DNA from: Apostichopus californicus
Lineage: Eukaryota; Echinodermata; Holothuroidea; Aspidochirotida; Stichopodidae
Assembly: GCA_020650975.1 (NCBI GenBank)
Contig: JAIPMN010001841.1
Span: 1-57,630, forward strand
Length of the DNA stretch: 57,630 nucleotides
Direction of reading: 5' to 3'
The position numbers were made by a program, and so were the translations under genes. The notes below the pieces were generated by a model. The model saw nothing but the letters and a program-made list of their open reading frames with translations. It was not told where the DNA came from and ran no database searches. Of this stretch, positions 48,201 through 57,630 are shown piece after piece (the first letter of the stretch is position 1; each line of letters starts with the position of its first letter).

Positions 48201-51200
48201 TACATTGTTGATGAGATTTAAGTGTCAAACAGCTCACCAAACAGTTTTCAATAAAGAAACTTAAGAAGATGTTTTCAGTTTCAGTTTACTCATTACCAAG
48301 ACCTTTCATGATACTCAACCTCCCCTCCCTCCCTCCCCTCCCTCCCTCCCCTCCTGCTCCCCCCCCTCCACCTCTTATAGTGATTTAGATGTTTGTGATT
48401 TCTTTGCTATCTGTGTAGTATCAATTGTCAAGTTTAACATTCAAGAGCACATCGTTACCTACCTTCCAGTCCAGCATCCAATACAAACCATCTTTTTGAT
48501 TCAGGTATTAGTAATTAAGTGACAGTAAAATTCTCATGTTTGTTCTTTTCCTTTCCATACGTTTGCAGACGCCCGTAATTGATGAACTGGCTAATATGTT
48601 GGATCCAGCAAGTATGGACATAGCCATCGATCTTCACACATATCAGAGTGCGATGGCCAAATGGATAAAAAATATACAAGACACCAAACCCCAGTGAGTA
48701 ACTTACAGAGAGCTCTCATATCCGTTCAGCCCTTATATAATCACATTGATCTACACACATGCAGCCCTTATGCATAATGTATGTATGTATTTTAGATCCT
48801 CCTGCAAGCAGGAACTCGCGAAGAAGCCTCATTGGCTTATATCAAAGCCGCAAGCTGACCAAAGTCAGTCTCATAGATTCATATTTAACATCTATGATTA
48901 TGAATTGTCAATTGTCAACAACTCTGTAACTGGACGACTTACATTAATCTTGGAGTGACTCGAACCGGGGACCTTAGGATTAGAAGGCACCGGCGTTAAC
49001 CGGCTTACACTCCTAACTGAGCTAACACTGAGCTAACACTCCTAATCACATTGATCTTCACACATATCAGAGTGCGATGGCCAAATGGATATAAAATATA
49101 CAAGACAACAAACCCCAGTGAGTGAATTACCGAGAGCTCTAATACCCATGCAGCCCTTATGTATAACCACATTGATCTTCACACATATCAGAATGCGATG
49201 GCTAAATGGATAAAAAATAAACAAGACAACAAACCCTGGTCAGTAAATTACTGAGAGCTCTCACACCCATGCAGCCCTTACGTATAATCACATTGATGCT
49301 AAAGGCAAAGTTACTCATTCAACCAATCTAAGGGTGATTTACCAGTTGCCATGCAGTAATATCACATAATCATTGTAGGTACATGTGTGTGAGAGGCTAG
49401 GGGTTGGAGGAGGGGTAGAGGAATTGTATCCCATTCCCACAAATCACCCCCCCCCCCCCAATCTTTCATCTCAGAGATATGCATTCCAACTTCATACATC
49501 CTAAGTTCATATTCTTGTATTGGGCTGTAAAAGTACTGACCCTTTATAGTCTAATGATGGAGAATGTGATGAGCAATAACATACATGTTATTATCATCAC
49601 ATAAATTTAAATTCTTTCTCTCACTAGAAAATTAATAGACTTATCATCATCATCTGAGGATGAGCCTTACAACATTCCACCTCTTCTTCCCCAGAATCAG
49701 GGTAAGTACAACTGTAATTTAGTCATAAATTCTGACATTTCTGCATTGATTAGTGACAGGAGATACAGTATATCTGATATCTGTCTGTTGAAATCTCAAA
49801 ACTTGGTCAAAACCATGGCATGATGAAATAATGCTTGAATAGGTGCTAACAAATGAACTCCTTACAATCAAAATGTAAGTCCATTTTATGCTACTTGCAT
49901 ATAGGCCTATATGGAATAAGATTTATTTTTAAATTATTTAATATTATTTAATTAATTGATATAAATGAATCATGGCATGTAATTAGTCCAGTGCTTTGGT
50001 CGAGTGGAAATGGCTGTAGCATTAGAAGCAATGACACCGGGGATCAGGGAGGTCATGGGTTTGACTTCTGGCTGGCCAAAGTAAGGCAGGGGTGTCTCAT
50101 CCATGAGAAATCTGTGGTTTTCCAATCTGAAATGATTTTCCATATTGTGAAAAATCTAAAATGAGCTAGAACTATAAATTGGATAGCCACTCAATGATGA
50201 AGTGTAAGTAAATGGGTCATAGGGTTCCTCCCACATGCATATATGAGGCTGATTAGCATTGTAAACTAATACTGCTATGGTGATGTCTCAATCCTTCAGC
50301 TTCTGCTCATAGTGTTGACTCAGTTCTTCCATTCTCTGTTTTGAATGTATACTTTAGTTTGTGCCACTGTACTGTACTTGAGGGAGTCATAGCTAAAGAC
50401 TGTTAGCCTAACCATATAGGACCAGCTAACTAAGTAATGGTATAGAAAATTATTCAAATTGAAATGAAGAAAGTTATGGAAGAAGGAAATGATTGTGGGA
50501 TATGGCAAAGCTATCCAGAGATCCAGAGTAGTTCACAACTCATTTAACACAAGAATAAAGGCAATGTCCAACCAAAGGTTGATAAAAAAGTTGAATAACC
50601 AAGGAGCCTGATCGAAGTGTGTTTGGCAGCCAAAAAATCCCCATCGATCATATCAAATTTTTGCATCCAGGACTACAATATATAGAAGGGTTGTAATTAA
50701 CATTAATTGTAAGCACAGTAATAAATTTTAATTCTAATAATTTTGAACTGAAAATTATTTTAATAGTGTGAAAAGTTTGTAAATATTAAGTTGGGTATTA
50801 GTAAAGTTTTTCTATGAACTAAGTTTCTCCTACTTGTATATCTAACAAAAAATGATCTAGGTAATAACCCAGTAAATATTTGCAATATCAAGTAAACTTC
50901 AATATGGGGAAAATTTTATGATATAAAATATTAAGCAGATAAATGATGTTGATGAATTTCTAGTTTAACAATGGTGGCATTGGAAGACTTTGAACTGTAA
51001 GCACACTTCGGTTTGGAATATTACCGGTATCTAGTAATGTGAAGTTTTCCTTCATCTCCCTCAGTACTACCTTCACCAATTGAATATGCCATCTTCGGCT
51101 ATGGAAACAGCACTACAAGCAGTAATGATGTGACTGGAAGAGAGAAGTAAGTGTTATTTACATTATAACACTTTTTTCTTTGAAATGCTCAGTCAAAGAA

Positions 51201-54200
51201 TGAAGAGCACCGTCTTGCATTGACCAAGTTGGTTTAGGAAGCTTTAAATGTGTTTGCAAAGTGCATGGTATTCACTGTCATGCTGCATAGTGGAGCAGGT
51301 GGTTTTTAAGGTAAGCATGTGGTATTGGCACAAAGTGTTAGCATGATTATTGAACAGTGCAAAAAGTTTTGCAATCTACTTACTTGAGGATTAGTGACCA
51401 TTATTAATATTTCTAGCAAATTTGGTGGCAATAAATGATAACCTTTAAACAGTAGCGGATTAAGGGCGGGCAACAGGGGCACGTGCCCCGGGCCCCCTAC
51501 ATTTTGGGACCTCCCACATTTAGAGTATCCTACAATTTACAAAACTGTCGTAATTGTGATCCACAAAATTCTCGAAACACAATGAAATACTCTCTGAATT
51601 TGCAAGATATGAAAGTGCGGAAAAAAATACAGACTATAGGGCCCCCCACACAATTGCGTGCCCCGGGCCCCCACATGCTTAGTCCGGCCCTGTCTTTAAA
51701 TAGCAAGGGCTTCATTTCTGTATTAGGTTGTACTTTTTTGATATTCTGACCAAACGATGTGATGTTCACACCTGATTTGGTAATCACCAGTGAGTAACGA
51801 AGAGGTCCGGTTTAATTGGTCCTAATGCTAATGGCATTACAGATCTGTTCCAATATGGAAACTTCTGTCACACAAATAAAATGGTTTTATTTTGTTTTTT
51901 TCAATCTTTGTGTCTAATTTCACCATTCCTTGTGTGACTTTGGTGAGCAAATATAGTTTTTATTGTCATCAAGTGATTAGGGTGCTTAACCAGCTGATTG
52001 GAATAATGCGAGAAAAAAACCCAATATTGTTTGTATAAAACAATGCAGTAATGCCTAATGAGGCGATCTTGTTTGTAGGTTGTCCACTACTCTGTATTGA
52101 AACAGAACAATTGGTCACATTTGGTCAAATTTTCACCCCTAGTATGCCATCCAGGCTCAGAGCATGTTTGTCCAACTCTGTTGATGAGAGAGAGATTTAA
52201 TTGTGTATGTTTACCCATTTGTTGGGACAGTTAAGGAATTATTTTTTGTGGGGGGGGGGGGAGGAGGGAGGAGTCGGGTGGTAGAGGTGGAAGGAGGGTA
52301 GTAGCTGATCTAGCATTCAGTGATGAAGTCAAAATTTTACCAATTTTAGTATACTTAATATTAGAGACATCACAAACAAGTTGGTATTTAGTAAATGTAT
52401 TGACTGATAACTGACAGGAAAATTACTAACAATTTGAAAATAGCATCAATTTTTTTTTGGGGGGGATCAATTTTTTTAGGGGGGGGGTTAGATTCAAACA
52501 AGTGAACACAGGATAAAAAGGAATGTTCTCTAACCAATCCAGCCCTTACTTGGTGAGAATCCTAACTATCTACTTCCTTTCTGGGGGGGGGGGGGTTGGT
52601 GGGGGTAGGGAGGTGGCAATCTGCAGCCACAGTTTCTTCTATATTCATGAAGTGGGATCACAACCCAGTTTTGTTGGATTCAATTCAGAAAGTTGCAGAG
52701 AAAAGATTTTAAGAGAAATAAAAAGTAATTTATAAAAGAGGCTAAATTAAATGGAATATTAGTCTGAATTTTCTCTTGTTCTCTGACCAGTGCTGTTGGT
52801 TGCCCTATCAGACTTCCATCTCCAAGTAGCTTATTGGACAGATTTTATTTATTCATACTATCCAAGCACTAAAGTTTCAATAATAAACCAACTAGTAATA
52901 TGGCACTAGAACAGAAGTAAATTAACGGGGAGCCTTCCTCCAATCTTTGCCACGATCATTGATTATAACTGTCTTTCTGCAAACAAATACTGATAAAAAT
53001 GATGAAATATGATGTTACTGAACATTCACAGTCGGGAGGCAGACCTCACTAACGAGCTGGAATACTTCAAATTTCAAGTAAAGAAGCTCTCCGACCAGAA
53101 CTCTAAACTCCAGAACCAGATGGAGAGTACAGAGGAAAACAACTCGCAACTTCTGAATGAACTCGACACGGTTCAGAAGAAACTTAGAAGGTTGGTTCAT
53201 TAATTCTGCTTCTGAAAGAAGATTGATCTAACTTGGTATTTTCGTGACAAGTCACGAATCAAATCACTTTGTAGGCCTAATATCTATATATTATGAGCTT
53301 AAGAGGGAGTAACTTGAAAGTGAAATTGTACGTGATATTATTGAGAACATCACTTGTAATATCTGAGAGATGAGATTCTGACTGTTTGATAAATCATGAA
53401 ATATTAGATATTATGAAGTATTAGAGGAGATGATATGAGTCATATCCTTGGTGCTGCTGATAATGTTCTTTCATCACGTACCAGTCAATGTGTTGGATTA
53501 TTTGAGTGGTAGGGACCAAACTTTTGTCAGTGAGTGCTGTCAGTTACCTACTGTAGATATTAAGGCTTCGTACATAAACTGCAACATCTGAGACCATATT
53601 AACTTATGTCCAAACTGTTATCACTGTTATCTGTGTCACCGTTAGCTGTGTCACCGTTATCTGTGTCACCTTTATCTGGTCACCGTAGGCTGTGTCACTG
53701 TTATCTGTGTCACCGTAGCTGTGTCACAGTTATCTTTACCACGGTTATCTGTGTCACAGTTATCTGTGTCACTGTTATCTGTGTCACTGTTATCTGTGTC
53801 ACTGTTATCTGTGTCACTGTTATCTGTGCCACTGTTATCTGTGTCACCGTTATCTGTGTCACCGTTGTCTGTGTCACTGTTATCTGTGTCACCGTTATCT
53901 GTGTCACTGTTATCTGTGTCACAGTTATCTGTGTCACTGTTATCTGTGTCACAGTTATCTGTGTCACTGTTATCTGTGTCACTGTTATCTGTGTCACTGT
54001 TATCTGTGTCACCGTTATCTGTGTCACCGTTATCTGTGTCACCTTTATCTGGTCACCGTAGGCTGTGTCACTGTTATCTGTGTCACCGTAGCTGTGTCAC
54101 AGTTATCTTTACCACGGTTATCTGTGTCACAGTTATCTGTGTCACTGTTATCTGTGTCACTGTTATCTGTGTCACTGTTATCTGTGCCACTGTTATCTGT

Positions 54201-57200
54201 GTCACCGTTATCTGTGTCACCGTTGTCTGTGTCACTGTTATCTGTGTCACCGTTATCTGTGTCACTGTTATCTGTGTCACAGTTATCTGTGTCACTGTTA
54301 TCTGTGCCACTGTTATCTGTGTCACCGTTATCTGTGTCACTGTTATCTGTGTCACCGTTATCTGTGTCACCGTTGTCTGTGTCACTGTTATCTGTGTCAC
54401 CGTTATATGTGTCACTGTTATCTGTGTCACTGTTATCTGTGTCACTGTTCCCTGAATCACCGTTAGCTGTGTCAATGTAAGCTGTGTCACTGTTATCAGT
54501 TAGATTATAGAGAATAAGAATAAAACTAAAGTGACCAGTTATTACATCTCTACAATTAGTTGATAGAATAATATTGGCAATGGTAAATGAGAACATTTGG
54601 AGTGGTACCGTAGCTTTTCAAGATTAAATGGTAGTTGTGCACTGTTTGGAAAGGTCGGTATATTTCCAACATATTTCTGTATGATCAGCATGCTAGCCTC
54701 AGTTACATTGAAAGATATATAAATGCCGTACACCCTTTGAGCTGTTCCCTTCAATCCAAATAGGTGTAACATTATTAACCCAAATTTGGAAAATTAGATG
54801 CATTGGTTAAATTACATGCAGGAATTTAAGTGGACACAGATTTTATGTGGAAATCCAGATTTAAGTTGTATTCTACTGAAGTATTTTGAAGATCCTCAGC
54901 TTTCTTGATTGAGCAATTGACTATAACTTAGAAATGGACAGCTTAATTGGTAGACAACAGGAATTGCTACCCTGGTTTGGCAAGCTTGAAACTCTCCGCT
55001 AGTACAGAAGCTTCTTTGAGTTTTTCAGAGTTTCCTGCATATTCATATCATGTTATGCTATTTTTATTTGTCATACATGTGCCTATTTGTTTTGATTTCT
55101 ATCTCTTAATATGAATATCCATCGTTTAAACGTCAAATTCCTTTATTATTATTAAATACTTTTTTCAGTTCAGAGCTTATCTCTCACAGAAGCATATCTA
55201 TCAGAGAGCAGAACAAGGAACTGCAAAATGCAATGTCCACCATGGAAATAAGTACCATGGACACAGAACAAAAGTACCAAGTTGTCGTGAGTACCATTAC
55301 CTGTAATTGCCTGATTGCTCTCCACTATCAAGCCCACACATGAGCAATCTCTGATCGAGCCACAAACCATTTAATCTGTACATCCTGTACATCTTCTTCA
55401 ATGGAAAACTAGAAAATGAATGAAGAGTTACTATCTTCCTTTACAGTAAGAACTGTAAATAATTTAACGATGGTCAAATTTGTTAGTTAGTGGAGCTTGA
55501 CTTTCGACCTCAAATATAGTCTTCACAAAAAATAGCTTCATACAATGAAAAAAACATATAGCGTTGCCGTTTTTTTTGTGACGATGAGTAAAGTGATTAT
55601 GTTTCGGATGTGTTCAAAGTATGGTAGAGAAGCAACACTAGAATGTAGAATATAGTTAGAGTATTCAGAGTATAGTAGGGAAGCAACACTAGAATGTATA
55701 TAGTTAGAGTATTCAGAGTATAGTAGGGAAGCAACACTAGAATGTATATAGTTAGAGTATTCAGAGTATAGTAGGGAAGCAACACTATAATGTAGAATGT
55801 ATAGTCAGAGTATTAAGAGTATAGTAGGGAAGCAACACTGTTCTCATTCATTCTTACAAGGATTTTCTGGTGAAAACGTATATCAAAGAGAAAAAATTTC
55901 CACGCTGCCAGTGGAAAACCTCATCTCAATATCTTGCCCCTAACTTGATATAGGGTTCATTGAATGTAACCTATGTTGGCTGATAGTTTGGAAAGTTGGA
56001 TATTTATTTATCATGGCAGAACGATCTGACCAAGTAGAAGTTTTTTCAAAAATACGAGTGTCGCTTGGACAACCTACACAGGATATATTTGATTGTACCA
56101 AGTGGAATAACTGGAGAAACTTTTTGAGGTTATTAATACCAGCTTGCAGTTACTCTCTGTATTGCTTTGCTTCTTTACCATTAAGGTTGAAGAGAGAGAA
56201 GTGTTACAATTGAGAGTAAAGAACCTGATGGAAGAGGTATGTATTCAGAACTACATTCTTTAATTATCAGTATTGTTTCATGATGGTCAAGCCTGCCTAT
56301 AGACAAACAGTCCTCCTCAAATGCACTTGAGCATTAATAATGTGTTACTTGATAGCACAAACTACCCCAAAATACTGCCATTAGGATTCATCCTTGGTGC
56401 ACCTCATTGACCAGCCACCATATGATTGTAAACACAAGTGTCCTAATAGCCAGCACTACTTTCCTTTGTGAAGACAAATTTGGCTTGACCACTGATATAG
56501 TACATGGTGTGTTTATTCATGAATTTGTGCAAAGAAGTGTTCAGTATGGCTAGCATTACCAACTCGGGAAGATATTCAATCTCCCTTATTTTGACCAAAA
56601 ACAGGGGACTCAGGTGGTATATGCTATAGGCAGGGAAGATCGTAATGTTATATGGAATTATTATTCACTATTGCATTGACTTATGAACATCGAAATAGCC
56701 ACATCAAGTACAGATACTTATCACATATGTGTTCAACCATTTGCTAGAATACTAACAGTAGGACTACACATTGTGAGGAATGTTTTTTAAGTGCAATATT
56801 TTCCACTACTACAACATGTCTGCTCCAATTTTTCTAGTCTTTTTTTCATGGAAGATTTAAATTATTATGGTTTAAATTATCACATGTTTTTACTTCTTCC
56901 TGATGTCTTACTTGCTATATGGGTTCTCCAGCATTCCAGCGGAGTTCGGTGTCGTATCGGTCCTAATGTACGTGGACTGCACTTTTTACAGAGCTCTGAA
57001 GCAAAGTAGCATGATCGTGTGAAAATGCCAACAAGCATGCAAAACCAGTCTGAATGAATATTCATCCCGACACGCTCAGCTATTGACCAGTTAAAGTTCC
57101 ACATATGCAGTTTTGCCGTTTTCCAAACACGCTTTAGAAATAAAAAATTCAAATTTACGGTGCTCTACACAGTTTGACTTCAACCTTGTAAAACGATCAC

Positions 57201-57553
57201 TTGTTCAATAATTACAAACAAGATAGTATCTACTATAAGTGATTTGCTCAAGGTACCGTTATGGACTGCAGTCAGAGACTACAACTTGTAAAGTTTTGAG
57301 GAATTAGATAAGGCCGATACGACAGCGACCTGTGTTGATTTTGAGTGTGGCTGAGGAGCCCAGTTTAATAATTAATGTTTGACAGTGATATGTCATTTAT
57401 GTGAAAGATATGCCCATATGTGAAGGGAAAAAAAAAACAATAATTAAAAAAAAAACTCTAATTTTTCTGTTTCAGATTGAACAAGCCTATTCTGACATTG
57501 ATGAAAAGAAATCAACAATTGATGAAATGCAACAACTAATGAATAAATTAGAG
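45275..57553 (+). CDS. KASH5/IRAG2(LRMP)-like EF-hand and coiled-coil protein, first 8 coding exons (right-partial)
   Basis: Exons: 45275-45829, 48569-48693, 49628-49701, 51065-51146, 53032-53190, 55169-55286, 56186-56236, 57476-57553. Phases are 0, 2, 1, 2, 2, 0, 0, 0; 414 codons so far, continuing past the right edge. Residues 1-145 are Ser/Asp/Glu/Lys-rich and probably disordered. Residues 148-228 form an EF-hand-like module split by intron 1 (LLDTIFFSCDEHKTGRVPP; then ELANMLDPASMDIAIDLHTY and AMAKWIKNI), matching the N-terminal module of KASH5 and LRMP/JAW1. A linker contains FGYGN. Residues from about 279 on are coiled coil (READLTNELEYFKFQVKKL; NSKLQNQMESTEENNSQLL), like the first coiled coil of KASH5. 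KASH5 is a tail-anchored outer nuclear membrane dynein adaptor in meiosis and IRAG2 an ER/nuclear-envelope protein. The membrane tail that would decide between them is outside the window. Confidence 0.78.
45882..46273. mobile_element. hAT-type MITE, family 2, with perfect 8-bp target duplication
   Basis: Ends CAGTGGCGGAGC and (inverted) CAGTGGTGGAGC. Flanked by GGTCTTGA at 45874-45881 and again at 46274-46281. 392 bp, no coding capacity. It inserted about 50 bp downstream of the donor of the first coding exon of the KASH5-like gene. Confidence 0.93.
46348..46740 (+). repeat. Intronic direct duplication, copy 1 (copy 2 at 47925-48345)
   Basis: The two segments share GTGAAAATGAAAGCC, then TTTGTTTGATGTGATCCTCA, ACATTTTATTGCCCAGACAT, TGATATGAAAATTAATT and CCAAGACCTT in the same order. 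They lie about 1.57 kb apart in one intron. A hAT MITE and a TTAA MITE sit between them. Confidence 0.88.
46747..47057. mobile_element. hAT-type MITE, family 1, copy 2
   Basis: Ends CAGGCGCATAGCCA and (inverted) CAGGCGTGTAGCCA. Flanking octamers CCCACGCC and CCTACGCC match at 7 of 8 positions. The interior matches the reverse complement of 33570-33881, including ATGATATCGCTAGTAATTTC and GAAGTGCCATTTCCAGC. Confidence 0.9.
47369..47742 (-). mobile_element. TTAA-flanked MITE, copy D (inverted)
   Basis: TTAA on both sides, starting AGGCATTGAAGACTC at 47373. The right end inverted reads AGGGTGTGAAGACTC. Near-complete match to copies A-C in opposite orientation. Confidence 0.85.
47925..48345 (+). 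repeat. Intronic direct duplication, copy 2
   Basis: Partner of 46348-46740; see there. Followed by a C/T-rich CCTCCCTCCC stretch to about 48370. Confidence 0.88.
48776..49030 (-). mobile_element. tRNA-derived SINE
   Basis: On the minus strand the head (49030-48945) reads like a tRNA, with box A TTAGCTCAGTTAGGAGTG (49025-49008) and box B GGTTCGAGTCA (48966-48956). An unrelated body follows, ending in an ACAT-type simple tail (about 48790-48776). These internal RNA polymerase III boxes are the SINE hallmark. It inserted between exon 2 of the KASH5-like gene and the decayed tandem copies of that exon. Confidence 0.75.
49047..49296 (+). pseudogene. Two decayed tandem copies of KASH5-like coding exon 2 (3' half plus donor)
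   Basis: The 3' part of exon 2 and the start of its intron recur at 49047-49167 and 49168-49288, with the start of a further copy at 49292. The period is 121 bp and matches the spacing (119 bp) of the same marks in the real exon (48626 and 48745). CTTCACACATATCAGA and GCGATGG are kept. The first copy has TGG ATA TAA (a stop) and the second has lost the donor GT context. The copies are therefore dead exon remnants. Confidence 0.88.
49985..50300 (+). mobile_element. SINE-like element with tRNA-like head
   Basis: The head, about 49990-50075, contains TTTGGTCGAGTGG (box A-like) and GGGTTTGACTTC (decayed box B) about 60 bp apart, as in a tRNA with a long variable arm. The tail part (50075-50300) is unassigned. 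Confidence 0.5.
51450..51692. mobile_element. hAT-type MITE, family 3, with 8-bp target duplication
   Basis: Ends CAGTAGCGGATTAAG and (inverted) CAGGGCCGGACTAAG. Flanking octamers CCTTTAAA and TCTTTAAA match at 7 of 8. Subterminal GTGCCCCGGGCCCCC occurs near both ends. 243 bp, in an intron of the KASH5-like gene. Confidence 0.88.
52240..52620 (+). repeat. Cluster of long G homopolymer runs
   Basis: G runs of about 13, 7, 9 and 13 nt occur at roughly 52248, 52460, 52482 and 52584, two of them directly after T-runs. Intronic. Confidence 0.8.
53604..54500 (+). repeat. 15-bp minisatellite (CTGTGTCACTGTTAT), about 60 copies, with 373-bp higher-order duplication
   Basis: Units CTGTGTCAC-[TCA]GTTAT vary mainly at one base. 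A block starting TTTATCTGGTCACCGTAGGC at 53671 recurs at 54044 (373 bp apart) with the same order of irregular units, so a large block was duplicated. All frames on both strands are open because the unit is a multiple of three; these are not genes. The array lies between coding exons 5 and 6 of the KASH5-like gene. Confidence 0.97.
55619..55840 (+). repeat. 48-53 bp minisatellite, about 4.5 copies
   Basis: GTATAGTAGGGAAGCAACAC recurs at 55619 (variant), 55670, 55718, 55766 and 55819. Located in the intron after KASH5-like coding exon 6. Confidence 0.93.
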
Positions 57554-57630
57554 GTCAGTTGAAGTGTAACTTATTACCATTTCAATTCTGGTCATGCATG
57601 GCATATGGCATAGGGAGATCCAACCCTCCT

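Noticed and set aside
53606-54596. Open frames of 110-244 codons on both strands
   Set aside because: They are read-through of a 15-bp repeat without stops and have no independent support.

Overview
This is AT-rich animal nuclear DNA. Coding sequence is split into small GT-AG exons, introns are long and full of minisatellites and small DNA transposons, and one gene is an intronless histone H1 with a metazoan histone 3' stem-loop. The abundant TAGGCCTA-type words, dispersed TGACCTTTGACCT repeats and H1 sequence fit a marine invertebrate, perhaps a deuterostome such as an echinoderm. That placement is an impression from sequence style, not a proof. All gene models below were spliced by hand, using codon phase, GT/AG sites and family resemblance.

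Left third (1-16.5 kb): exons 1-3 of an FBXO3-like F-box gene lie on the minus strand (8966 down to 779) and the rest runs off the left edge. Its introns hold a CR1/L2/Jockey-type LINE remnant, a foldback-like element, 140-bp tandem repeats and palindromic elements. A replication-type histone H1 gene (11710-12276, +) follows in the intergenic space.

Middle (16.5-30.6 kb, minus): a second, apparently complete FBXO3-like gene in ten exons, with F-box, SUKH/Smi1-like and ApaG domains (425 aa). All ten exons join in consistent phase. Exon sizes and phases match the left-edge copy, so the two are tandem paralogues. Its introns and 3' UTR contain several minisatellites, TTAA-flanked MITEs and a hAT-type MITE with a perfect 8-bp target duplication.

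32.1-38.3 kb (plus): a gene whose 5' exon encodes a nine-cysteine CXC-like cluster. It is followed in phase by a large exon with two identically spaced C2H2 fingers and a hAT transposase-like body in which catalytic positions look lost: a candidate domesticated transposase. A possible two-exon microprotein gene (67 aa) follows.

Right third (45.3 kb to the edge, plus): the first eight coding exons of a KASH5/IRAG2(LRMP)-like protein (EF-hand-like module, then coiled coil). It continues past the right edge. Its introns carry three hAT-type MITEs, a TTAA MITE, a tRNA-derived SINE, decayed tandem copies of one of its own exons and a 0.9-kb 15-bp minisatellite.

The genes do not form one pathway. 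The common themes are ubiquitin-ligase adaptor duplication, hAT activity (at least five non-autonomous insertions plus one transposase-derived gene) and unusually dense tandem repeats next to exons.
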